Notes under the pieces: generated by a model | What the model was told of the DNA's origin: nothing | Database searches by the model: none | Seen by the model: only the letters and a program-made list of their open reading frames with translations | In this document: one piece after another, positions 12,101-24,400 of the stretch | Layout: each line of letters starts with the position of its first letter | How positions within the stretch are numbered: position 1 is the first letter of the stretch | Source: Pachyseris speciosa | Lineage: Eukaryota > Cnidaria > Anthozoa > Scleractinia > Pachyseridae | DNA: 64,000 nucleotides | Assembly: GCA_016490735.1 (NCBI GenBank) | Contig: JAEMWC010001391.1 | Coordinates: 1-64,000, forward strand | Reading direction: 5' to 3' | Program-made: the position numbers and the translations under genes

Positions 12101-15100
12101 AAAATTTAAGTGTCAGAAATGGTAACAGATAGTGAAAGTAAATAAACAAAGCAAAAATATCACCTGACTTACACAACAAAGTACAAGTATTATGAAAGGT
12201 GTTCGTCATCAGGGTTTCAAATGAAAGCTGAGTTAATCTTTTGTCTCACGATTGAGTCACGATTGAGATGCCCACGATCAAACAACACAACAGCCGATCA
12301 GTACCAAAGCGGACCACTGCTTCTTATACTCACATGCAGCCAGTTGACACCATCACCTGATGAAGACCAGCAGTATAGCGGTCGAAACGTCGCGATCCAC
12401 ATCTTTGTGACTCAATCGTGAGACAAAAGATTAACTCAGCTATCAAAGTACACGTACCTGCAAATGACAGTGCGATACAACGCTCTCCTCGCCAATACTT
12501 ATGCTGCCCTCGATGATGGAATTCACCAATATAACAGAAGGATCTGCATTGGGGGCCTCATCCTGGCTGTTCTGTTGAATAGCCAAATAATAACTGACTA
12601 TTAATTTCTGTGCATTATTGTTTCTGCAGCCTGGACTGTTACCTTGCTGTGGTGTAGGAGCTGACTGTACATGTGGGTCTGAAAACCCAAAAGGTACAGC
12701 TGTATACAGGAGACTCAGCTTAAGCTCCAAGCAGGTTCAGCTAAAACAGACAGGTCTCGGGAAAGATTAGACTAACGACAGTCTGTTGCCCTCCAGGTTG
12801 GGGGATGGTCATGGAGGTACATGTACAGCTGTAACTACCCCAAACTGTAAAAACCATTTAGTTACACAAACTGCACTATCTTATGACTCTCTGGGGGCAG
12901 CTAGGTTAAGTGTCCGAGTGATCGAGTCTCAACAACTAGAGTGGTATAAAATTGGACAAACGTCATCCCATCTCATATCCCATCTCACATCCGAATATTC
13001 CTCACTACAAAAAAGGTTACATTTTAATCAAAATACAATGTAATTTATGGAGTAGACTAATCAGCTTTAAAACTGTAAAAAACCATTTAGCTACACAAAC
13101 TGCACGATCTTATGACTCTCTGGGGGCAGCTAGGTTAAGTGTCCGAGTGATCGAGTCTCAACAAGTGGTATAAAATTGGACAAACGTCATCCCATCTCAT
13201 ATCCCATCTCACATCTGAATATTCCTCACTACAAAAAAGGTTACATTTTAATCAAAATACAGTGTAATTTAAGGAGTAGACTAATCAGCTTGCTTTTATC
13301 TAACAGGATGATCACTGGCTGATTTGCTTTTTCCACATTACAGTCTTTGCAGTTAAGTGACTCCAAATCCGAGATTATCAAATACTGAAAAACCCTGTCA
13401 GGCTTGTTGCGATATTGGATGGCATCTGAAACCTTGAAAGATTGTCCTAAAAGTTTTACAGGAGCCCTTGAATCTTCGCTTCTCAGCCAACTTTGCATGT
13501 TCACCTTCCTTAAAACATACAAGGAACAATGACTGTACCTTGTTTAAGCAGACATGAGTATGCCTACTGCAGTCAAAAGGAACGTCACCAAACTTTTCAA
13601 TGCTCGTCAACATTTGTCTTCTGTAGCATTCTGCAGATGGCTGCATGTAATCAAACTCTCCATTTTCAATCACAGCTGTTTAAAGATTAATGACTAACAT
13701 TAATGAAGTCAAACGTCAAGTGTGGGAAAATGACCTGATCACAGTCAGGTACCCACGACTTGAAATAAGGGACTAATACCCTTGGTATAAAATGTTTGCT
13801 ATTTGAAAGAAAACAAACCTTTTACAACTAACAATAGCCTAAACTTAATAACCTAAATTAAAAATAATTCATGATAGTTTCTGGGGATCTTCGATCAGGC
13901 CTCACTAATATTCATGAAAAATTGGGCACCAAATTAAAGGAAATAGTCCAGATTATCGCTCAAGAAGTCTGGATAATCGAGGTTTGACTTCACCACTGTT
14001 AGGAAAGTACAACTTACAATATTTGGGTATTAGATATTCATATGAGGTAATTGACAGGAGTCCCAATAGGTTTTTCAAGATCTATCGGGGATGAACCTTA
14101 TATGCCGGCTGGGATTTGGGATTTTGGAGAAAAATGGAGTGGGATTAAAGAACTGAAATCATGAATGATACGCAGAATTTTGTGACATTACAAACAAAAA
14201 GCAAATGGAGAAAATGAATGGAGAATTCCAGTGACAAAAGTAAACATCAATCAAGCTGTCACTGCATTATAAGAATGGCATTATGGATGCACCTTATTCC
14301 GAAATGGCAGCTGTCAGAAATGCTTGTGATACTACAGTATACTGACATTGATTGATGTTGATTAACTTGAATTATCGGGAACAATTAAAGGAGTATGTTT
14401 GTGAGTTCAAGAGATCAGAGTGAGAGAAATGTGCGAGCATGACAGAGAGAATGTTTAACCTAGGAACTCGTGGAAAATAAAGTGTATTTTAATGACATTG
14501 TAGGTAACCAGCTACTATTCCCAACAGTAGCCAATCTATTATTCTTTTGTTTGCATGTTAATAAACACTCTTTGCCTCGTCAACACGTACCAAACACAAA
14601 ACAATTTTGAAGTGAAAATGAGGCAAAGAGGGCTAATTAACGGATGCCATTTTGGTTTAAGGTGTACCAGGATCACAAATTTATATAATATAGAAAATAC
14701 AGCTCTAATAACTACATGTACCTCCCTTCAGTATGACTCCTCTCAGTGCCTTCCACAGAGATGCTCTGGCAGCTCTCATCATCACCCTTTCATCTTTTGA
14801 GTGACATTTGGTTCCCATGCGAGTGCTGCGTCCATATGAACCACTCCTTTCACCATCAACAAATGCTGACTCAGTGACATTCTCAGCCAAGCAAAGGAGA
14901 ATGTCAAAGAACAGTGACAACTAAATAAATAAAAGGCAAAAAGACACACTGTAAAGTTATGACAGCAAGGACAAAGTGTAGGGGAAGACAATCACCTAGA
15001 AGAGTGTTTCTCTGTTTCTTGAGTGTCCCCATGCTTGTTGAGATCACAACTCAGCATTGGGCGATTTTTTTTTTGAAATATTTTGTACAGTCTTACTTCT

Positions 15101-15331
15101 CCAAGTTACTGAAAAATAATGTACAGTACTCTTCATTTATGACAGTCTAAAAGTAGTGTGTAGGAAAACTTTATTTCAATTGCAAGAGATTGATGAACAT
15201 TCCATCTGCTGTATTGTACATGTACACCCTATACACTAAAAGGAAATGACCTGGAAACAGGCGTTTGGATCAAACTTAGTTCAGGGGCAGACCTAGGGGA
15301 GGGGTGGGTGGGGGACAGGGTTTTCATTAAG

Positions 15332-15379
<48 letters not shown>

Positions 15380-15450
15380 AAGTGCTCATCTTTTCAAATG
15401 AAAATTAGTTTCCATTTATATGAAAATGAGTTAAATTTGCATGTGAATGG

Positions 15451-15482
<32 letters not shown>

Positions 15483-18400
15483 GGACTCGCTTTGAAAAAG
15501 ATAGCCTACGTGTAGCCGTACCCACCCCCCGAGGAAAAACGGGAGGAGGGAACGTCTACGAAAATTTGAAACCAATCGTGTTATGTGACGTCACACTAAT
15601 TCATGCAAGTTATGTAAATAAATTATATTTTCTGCGGAAGTGCGTATGTTTACACGCTTAGACAAAAGTCAAAGGCCGCGTAATGAAAAGGATTACGAGC
15701 GATTTTTGGTCAAAAGCAAGAAAACAATCTTTGATGTAAACATCGCTCTCGCAAAAAATTCGTTTACATAAGCGTACTATCAGCGAGCGATTTTTGGTCA
15801 AAAGCAAGAAAACAATTATCTTTGATGTAAACATCGCTCTCGCAAATTCTTCGTTTACATAAGCGTGCTATCAGCTTAAATTTGTTGGCAGAGAAATTTA
15901 TTAGAAATAATTACGTAGCAAGTTTGGAGAAAGTTAGCCTTGTTTTCCAGCCGAAGGAACCGCTATCAGAAAGCGTAAATTTGAACAATCTGCACGTCCC
16001 TTCATTACCGTTTCGTTACTCATACACGTGCTAATATTCACCAGTCATGACTCGTTCGATGATATGATCTTCCGAATCTTTTGGCTAGCGCGATCGTTTT
16101 CAATCCCAGATCATTCAGATGTTGGACCTGATCTTCCATGAGCGCTGTCAGAGGTGATACGATGAAAATAGTACACGATTTCTTCCAAAGAAGCGATGCG
16201 ATCACTAGCTGGCATCGCCTGAAATTTAATAGCTTTTCCATAGCCAGTTGGCAATGAAACACGGACAGTCTTTCCATCAAAAAACAAAGCTATGGCCTTT
16301 TGTTGCTCTTCGTGGAATTTCTGTAACCCAAAAGTCTCGCAAACCTCATATCTAGCTGCGTTAAACTCCACTTTAGTTTGTGTGGCATCCGACACTCCGA
16401 CCGCCATATTTCAAGTTTCTTCACCAACGAGCAACATCCGTTTCGGCCAATCAGTGTTCTCGAAAGTATTGATCAATGCGATAAACCTATGAGAAACCAT
16501 TATATATTTCCATGCAAAAGAGTGACGTCACATAACACGATTCGTGTCAGGTTTTCGTAGACGTTCCCTCCTCCAGTTTTTTCTCGGGGTGGGTACGACT
16601 ACACGTAGGCTATGAAAAAGAGGCCAAAGGTAATTCAGAAATGGCCTATTGTAGTAGCATGAGAATAACTTGTAAAGTAACAGGATTCTTTTTATGAAAG
16701 ATTATTATTAATAGAAGGACAAAGCTCTTTCAGAAAGGAAGGAGCAAGCAAAATTTAGCTGGAGAATTCTGTGTAGTAGCCAGAGAAATATTATCTGATC
16801 TAGATACGATGTCTAATGAATACCCTGTAGATGAATACTAAACCACACTTGCAAACTAAATTACCTGGATTGGGTCTGCGCCATTATCAAGTCCATAATA
16901 GGTGCAGGCATCAAGAGGAGCAAAGACATGCAAAATTAGAATTCGCTCAGCTGTTTTGATGTTAAAGTAGACCACACCAGACACCTGTTAAACAACGAAT
17001 CAAAATTCACTACTAACAGCAATTTTATTCTGCTGCTTGGAATCAAAAGTCTCTTCAAGATATCAAGTTATTTAATATAATTATTAGGATTGAATCCAGC
17101 ACACATACCGGTAAGGTGTCACTGAGGAACTTCATGCATAACATTAAATAAATGAGAATATGCAGCCTTAAAACAATTTTTCGCCACCTCTACAAAGCAC
17201 TGTTGTATAAAATCATCCAATTGTCTGTCAGTGTTTCAATATGTGGACAGTAGTCGTAGGAGAACATGAGGTGATTTTAATGACCATATAAGGTAATACC
17301 TACATCAACAGGAACACGTGACAAGGTCTACTTAACGTAACGCAGTGACTAGTCACGCAAGAAACAGGTATTGTAACATCTCCCTTTAAAAAAAAAACTG
17401 AACCAGCCTAATAAAAATGCTTCTCTTAAAGGAGCAGTCTGTCACCGGGATTTTTGCTGTTTTTGGTTCAATTCTGCCAAAATTACTGCCTTTTACCTGT
17501 TATCGTGCAAAAAATGCTCCTACAGAATCAGCAAGATGAATTCCAATGAAATTTTAGCAGGAAGAGCTAACCATAATAATTTTTTTGCTGATTTTTCAAT
17601 GCATAGCTTGAAATTTTGAAAAAACTGCATGGCAAGTTTTTTCAAATTTCAATCCATTTCCATCCTCGTCATCTTACATGGAATACAGAAGTTTATGGTG
17701 TCAATGCAGTACTACAGTCTTTGGCAACAAAACTAGACCATTATTTTAAGGTTTACACTGATGCATTGGCAGTTTTAAGCTTTTTAAAGTGATGGTACAA
17801 TAGCGTGACACTGCCCCTTTAAACAGAGAAAACAAAATGAAAAATAAAATGAAAATAAATGTTCAAAGTTTTCACTGTCTCTGTTTTCAATGTCTCTGCA
17901 GCATGCTCAATAGTGACTTTTGTAACTGACAACTAAGTAACATAGTCACTGAACCTAGAAGGAGGCCTTATAACTCGGGTTTGAGTTTTCTTGGCATCTG
18001 GAGGGGGATGTGTCGTAGACATCTGCCCTTGTTATGGTAATGTTGTCTTCACACTGATGTCATTGTTTTAAGACTGACTTTCAGTAACTTCAGCTGACTT
18101 GGAATGGGTTACTAGTTTTTCAGCGGGCTTCAAGAATTCCCAGTTTCTGCGAAGGATTTGGTTGTCTGAATCCGTTTTCACCACATAGGACCGGTCTGAC
18201 AACTTTTCAAGGCATATATTATGAAAGGTGTTCGTCATCGTGGTTTCAAATGATAGCTGAGTTAATCTTTTGTCTCACGATTGAGTCACAAAGATGTGGA
18301 TCGCGACGTTTTGACCACTATACTGCTGGTCTTCATCAGGCGATGGTGTTGACTGGCTGCGTGTGAGTATAAGAAGCACCGTGGCTGGTGGTGATTGGTG

Positions 18401-21400
18401 CGTTTTGATCCTCACTTAGGCTGTTGTTGATTGGAGGATTTCGATCCTTGTCATTCAGACTAGAAATTGTTCCCTCAGCGGTCCACTTTGGTACTGATCG
18501 GCTGTTGTGGTGTTTGATTGTGGGCATCCATGCTTCAGGAATTTCAATTCCACTGTCCCTGTTGATGTTGTTAGGGTGAAGTCTTATGTGAATAGCCTTT
18601 TTAACCCTATGGGTGTACCAATGTGGGTCTCGGTCAATAAATTTAACTTCGTCCCAGAGCAGATAATGCCCGGTCATGTTGCTATGTTCTGAAACGGCGG
18701 AGGATTGGGTTTGAGCAAGCGTAAGGACTTGGCGACTTTAACTGCAGACTCCACTTTCCCATTAGCCCTGTGATGATGTGGGGAGGATGATGGAGAAACT
18801 CCCAGTCATGCGAGAATTGTCGAAACTCGTGACTTGTAAACTGAGGACCATTGTCCATCACTAGTGTATCAGGAATGCTGTATCTGCTGAATTGTTCCTT
18901 GAGAAACTCAATCACAGAGCAGGAGCTGTTCTCTTGCAAATTCTTCACTTCAATGAAGTCTGAATAGAAGTCGATGAGTACTTAAGTATGTACTCTTTGC
19001 CATGAAGTGTGAATTGGTCGGCAGCAACTCTACTCAAGGGGCGATCAGGAAGCTGACGGCTTTGGATCGGAAGCTTCTGATTCTTGACTTGAAATTCATT
19101 GCAGATCAGGCATTGTTTGATTTGGTCACACACTTCAGCATTCATGCCAGGCCAGAAAACAGTAACTCTAGCTTTATGGAGGCAAGCTTCTACTCCTAGA
19201 TGGCTGGAATGTATTCTGGACTTCACTTCAGGTCTTAGTATCTGAGGTATGACTACTCTTGAGCCTTTGAATAACACACCGTTGTGCACGGTAAGCTCAT
19301 CACGATAAGACCAGTACTCTCGGATCTTGATTGGGACTTGCTCTTTCTGCAATGGCCATCCCTTCAGAATTGTCGTCTTCAGGATTTGCAAGGTGTCATC
19401 TTGACCTGTACAACGTTGTAACTGCTCCAATCTTTCTGGTGTCACCTTCAAGGCTTGCATAGGGCCTAGGCTCTCTACCTCCAAGGAAAATACTTGAAAT
19501 GATTCTTCTGGCTGTGGAGTTTCATGCTGCACTGCTCTAGACAAGTGGTCGGCCAAGAACATCTGAGAACCAGGTTTGTAATTGACTGACAGGTTGAATC
19601 ATTGAAGTCTGAGAAGCATCCTTTGGAGACGGCAAGGGGCTGATAACAGAGACTTCTTAAATATCGATTTGAGAGGTTTGTGATCCGTTTCCACTGAAAT
19701 CTTCTCTCGACGCGCCAGATATTGGTTGAATCTTTCGCGAGCAAAAACGATTGCCAGACACTCTTTTTCAATGACTGCATATCTTTGCTCTGTCTGGGAG
19801 AGAGTTCTTGATGCGAAGGCTACTGGCTGTCCACCTTGAAGAAGGATGGCACCAAGACCTTTGTCACTAGCATCAGTCTGAATGGTGACTTCTTCTATGT
19901 TGTAGAACTTAAACACTGGATGTTGAATAACCAACTGCTGAATTGTGGCAAAAGCTTCATCGTGTTGCTTTGCTCAGGTCAACTTGGACTGGTCAGTTGT
20001 TAGCTCTCTCAAAGGTGCTGACACATCTGAAAGCTTGGGTAGGAATTTAGAAAGATAGATGACAAAGCCAAGCAAAGTAAGTACTTCAGGCTTAGATGTC
20101 GGCTTGGGCATGTTCTTGATGGCAGTGACTTTTTCTGGATCTGGTTTCAGTCCATCTTTAGAAATCACATGGCCCATGAACTTAACTTCCGCTCGCCGTA
20201 GCTTGACTTTCGACTCGTTGAGTTTCAGGTTGACTTATTTGGCTCGTTCCAGTAAACGGACAACATTCTGATCATGATCCAGAAGGGCTTCTGAGTCAGT
20301 TTCACCATAACCAACAACAAGGATATCATCTCTGATGACTTAAACCCCTGGCAGGTCTGCGAGGCACTCTTGTAACCTGCTTTCAAAGACTTCTGGGGCC
20401 AAACTTATCCCAAAGGGCATTCGAAGGTAATGGTATCTTCTGAGGGGTGTCCAGAACTTAGTAGTTAGCTTGCTACTCTCTTCATCAAGGCTAACTTGAT
20501 AAAACCCATCCTTTGCGTCAAAGGAACTGAAAATTCTAGCTTTGCTGAGTTCCAGGAACAGTTGTTCTAGTGTTGGCATTTGGAACTTAGGACGCTGTAT
20601 GGCACGGTTTAGATCTTTTGGGTCCAAGCAAATCCGAATCTTCTGAGGTTTGGCGACTACCACCATGCTGCTGATCCACTCAGAGGGCTCAACTACTTTC
20701 TTAATAATTCCTTTTTCTTCCAATTCCACGATCTTCTTCTTAATATCCTTTTGTAGGGCGACTGGCACATGGTGAGGGGAATGTTGAACTGGTGCACAAC
20801 TCTTGTCAACTACAATCTTTGCAGCTCCAGTGTGTCCTAATCCACTGAAAACTTCATGATACTTGCTTAAAAGCTCTTCCTTGGAAAGACAGTTTTCAAC
20901 AGTCTGGACTCTCGTTCATTTGGTGTACACTCTCAGGAGCTGAGACATTCAGTTGGGATGAGTTGTAACTTCTCACAGGTTTCGGCTGGCAGCAAGGGTT
21001 GACACTTGTGTTGAATAACTTGAAACTTCAGGGTCTGCCTTTTTGCCATTGTGCTTGACTAGCAAGTCGCATTCACCTACAGGTTTCAATGTTGAACCGC
21101 CAAACAACTTCAACCTCACAGAAGAGTTCTTCATAGGAGGTTCCCCCAACTGTGTAATAGCTGAGAGGTCATCCAAGCTGAGCACATTGCATGTAGCTCC
21201 AGTGTCTAATTGACATGCCAAAGTTGTTGTAAAGTCTTCTTCAGCTGACATGAAGAAACTGATATTTGCAAACCACTGTCTTGCTTTGGTCTCTACCAGA
21301 GACACGGTTTCCACTCTCAAGCAACTTTCATCTGAACTATCATCTTCACTCTCTTCGAACTGCTGTACCTTCTTGGATGACCGCCACACAGACGCGAAAT

Positions 21401-24400
21401 GGCCCTTTTTTGGCACCTGCTGCACGTTTGCTTGAACGCTGGACACTCTGTTCTTCTTACGTGGCATTGTTTACGACCACAGTATTTGCATTTCAGCTTG
21501 GGAGGATTTTCGGGTTTTGTCTTTTCGTTTTTCTTCTCTGGGTTGAATGGTTTTCCTCCATCTTTCGTCTTTCGACGACCTCTATTTGCAGCTCTCTTCT
21601 TGCTAAGTTTCTTTACGTCTTCTGTCTGCTTGTTGTCTCCACCTTGAATCGTCTTCATTTGTTGGGAAGCAATTTCACTCAATGTACACATTTGTTGGGC
21701 TTTCTGTAGATCCAAGTTTTTTTCTCTTAACAGCCTAACTGTATCGCCTTGATTCTTTAAGCCGATGACCACCCTATCCCTGATGAGCTCATCTGTCAGT
21801 GCACCGTACTCACAGGACACGGCTAATTTTCTCAATCTGGTGACGTAACTTTGTACCGATTCTTCGCTTTGTTGCATACATGTGTTGAAAACATACCTTT
21901 CATACACTACATTTCTGCTGGGTTTGAAGTTATTTTCCAGGGCTTCCAAACATTTATCTATCTTCTTCTTGTATTCCACTGAAAGGTTGAGGTTGAGCAG
22001 AATTTTTAGGCATTCTCTACCCATTGCAGATCTCAGAGTCGCAAGGCAGACCGATTCTTGGGACAGTGGAATTGAAATTCCTGAAGCGTGGATGCCCACG
22101 ATAAAACAACACAACAGCTGATCAGTACCAAAGCGGACCGCTGAGGGAACTATTTCTAATCTGAAAGACAAGGATCGAAATCCTCCAATCAACAACAGCC
22201 TAAGCAAAAATCGAAAAGCACCAATTACCACCAGCCACGGTGCTTCTTATACACACACGCAGCCAGTCAACACCATCGCCTGATGAAGACCAGCAGTATA
22301 GCGGTTGAAACATCACAATTCACATCTTTGTGACTCAATCGTGAGACAAAAGATTAACTCAGCTATCATTTGAAACCACAATGACGAACACCTTTCATAC
22401 TACAAACACTAACTATTGAATGATTGGAGAGTTCTCAGTCTTCTCCAACTGCAGGGACTTATAACTACATGTAATGTCTCATCACTTGAAAGTATGGCAT
22501 TTTGGCATAGTGCTCAATACATATTTAATGTTTGCCTTCTGCATGTACTCACCAGAGGAATTTTTCCATTATCAAGAGCACAGCTTTTTATTTTGTCATC
22601 AGTTCCTTTAAACACGATATCTTGAACTTTTCCCTGAAGATGATGATGATAACCAGGATAATAATTTATTTAATTAACAATACAATTCTAAAATATGAAA
22701 CAGAATTAGGTATCAAAAAGATAAGGTAAATTCATGTACATGTATAAATTCAATATCAGTTGCATTAAATAAAAATATTTATTATTGATTGCAGAAACTG
22801 AAAATATATTTTGTAGTAGATATCCAATTTAAAACATATTTATTTAATGCATACAGCTGTACATGTTAATGCCACTGTAGGTACCTCCTTCCCCAGCTTC
22901 ACCACCCCATGATCCCTAGCATATTCCAAGTCTCCTTGAAAAAGTACCATGGCAATACCATCTGAAAACTGTTGCCAGTTAATCCCTTCAAATGAAAAAA
23001 TGAAATTATCTTTAGAAGTACAGTTGGTAGATCATAAGTTAATACATATATTGTATATTAGCATATACATGGATTGTATTTTGTGACATGGGTTGTGTTC
23101 TACTTTCACAACATAGTCAAAGTCTCTCTCAAAAAGTAATAATAACTTATTATAATTATTATAAAAATATTGCTTTGCACACTGTCATGACATTTAAACA
23201 TATTCCACCCAATGAAGAATGAAACTAATAGGAAGACATGTGACATCTGAAAATTGATAATAATAATAATAATAATAATAAATAATTATAATAATTATTA
23301 TTATTTATTATTATTATCATTTCTTAATTAAGTGCACATCTACTAGGAAAAAATTGTCTATACTGATGGTTGCTTCTGTAATGGACAATATGCAACTCAA
23401 AATCAAATATTGTATTTTTAATTATTGCATGTACTTACTAGATAATTATTGATGAAATACCAGGATTATTCTCATTCCTAACATTTGATTACTTTGTCGC
23501 GAAAGGGAAGATACTATTCTTATCTTTCACTAATCAGAGGTGAGAATATTGATGTTGTTATGGTTATGGACATGTCAGGCAATACGATTAGAGCATCACC
23601 TTTAGGTGCAGATTTCTGTCTTTCTTTTGGAGTTGAATTTGACTTTTTTTAACACAGAAAATAACATTTTGGTGAGAAGTAAACATATTTAATCTTTGTG
23701 TTTCATTAAAGTGGCTGTGAAGTTAATTTCAACATTTGTGATTACAGTCCCAACCTCAGTTAAGGTGACCACTGTTTTCGGTGCTTTTAAAAATTATGGA
23801 AAAAAAACTGAGATGTCTTAGATTTGGATGTTTCATCGCTATCTGTTACCATATAATAAACAGAACATTAATTACATGGCCTCTTGGGGATATAAATTTT
23901 GTCTTACAGCACTGATGAGGGATACCATCAGCACTTAAAGTGCCCCTAACCCCAAAATATTTTTTTGCTTAAATAAACCTTTTCACCTGTTCAAAACGCA
24001 TTGTGCCTTTTTGAACCAAATCTTGACCTTTTACAGGCTGTAAAAGTTACAAAATCTGGACATCATCTGTCCCACGACCGAGCTAGTAAGGGGCATGGGT
24101 CTAGTCCTGGTTTTACATCACAAACTGCTTTGCATGCATGTTTACAAAGATGTAATGCAATGCAAATCGATTTGTGACGTAAACCAGGACTATACCCATG
24201 CCCCTTACAAGCTCGGTCGTGGGACAGATGATGGCTAGATTTCGTAACTTTTACAGCCTATAAAAAGTCAAGATTTGGTTGAAAAAGGCGCAATGCATTT
24301 CAAACAGGTGCAAAGATTTATATAAGCGAAAAAAATATGTTGGGGCTATGGGCACTTTAAAGATAAAAATTGTATCCCTGTATGGCCATGTAATATCCTC

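Larger units (their letters stand above)
15334..16648. mobile_element. TIR element carrying a helicase fragment
   Basis: The ends TAGGCCATTTC (15334) and its inverted partner (to 16648) are followed inward by long inverted repeats: 15504-15596 matches 16518-16610 in reverse. A separate palindrome of about 135 bp lies at 15367-15502. Two tandem copies of about 88 bp occupy 15697-15870. The unique centre holds a RecQ-like ORF on the minus strand. The element lies in the intron between FCSK exons 8 and 9. Confidence 0.65.
18030..22058 (-). mobile_element. Ty3/gypsy retrotransposon, internal region, degraded
   Basis: Domains in order on the minus strand: gag with a zinc-knuckle-like region (about 22055-21350; [10 protein letters not shown] and CSRCQKR), protease (near 21230; [10 protein letters not shown]), reverse transcriptase (20768-20340, with [12 protein letters not shown]; the usual YxDD region follows in damaged sequence), RNase H (19934-19599; [12 protein letters not shown] and ETDHKPL), integrase (19562-18690; [12 protein letters not shown] zinc-binding region, [10 protein letters not shown]), and an integrase C-terminal piece at 18200-18040 ([20 protein letters not shown]). 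In-frame stops and frame changes separate every block. A Penelope fragment interrupts the integrase at 18219-18701. No LTRs were recognised. The element lies within FCSK intron 7. Confidence 0.88.

Noticed and set aside
21266..21709. Plus-strand ORF of 147 codons
   Set aside because: Antisense to the gypsy gag; its hydrophobic composition is a product of the lysine-rich coding strand.
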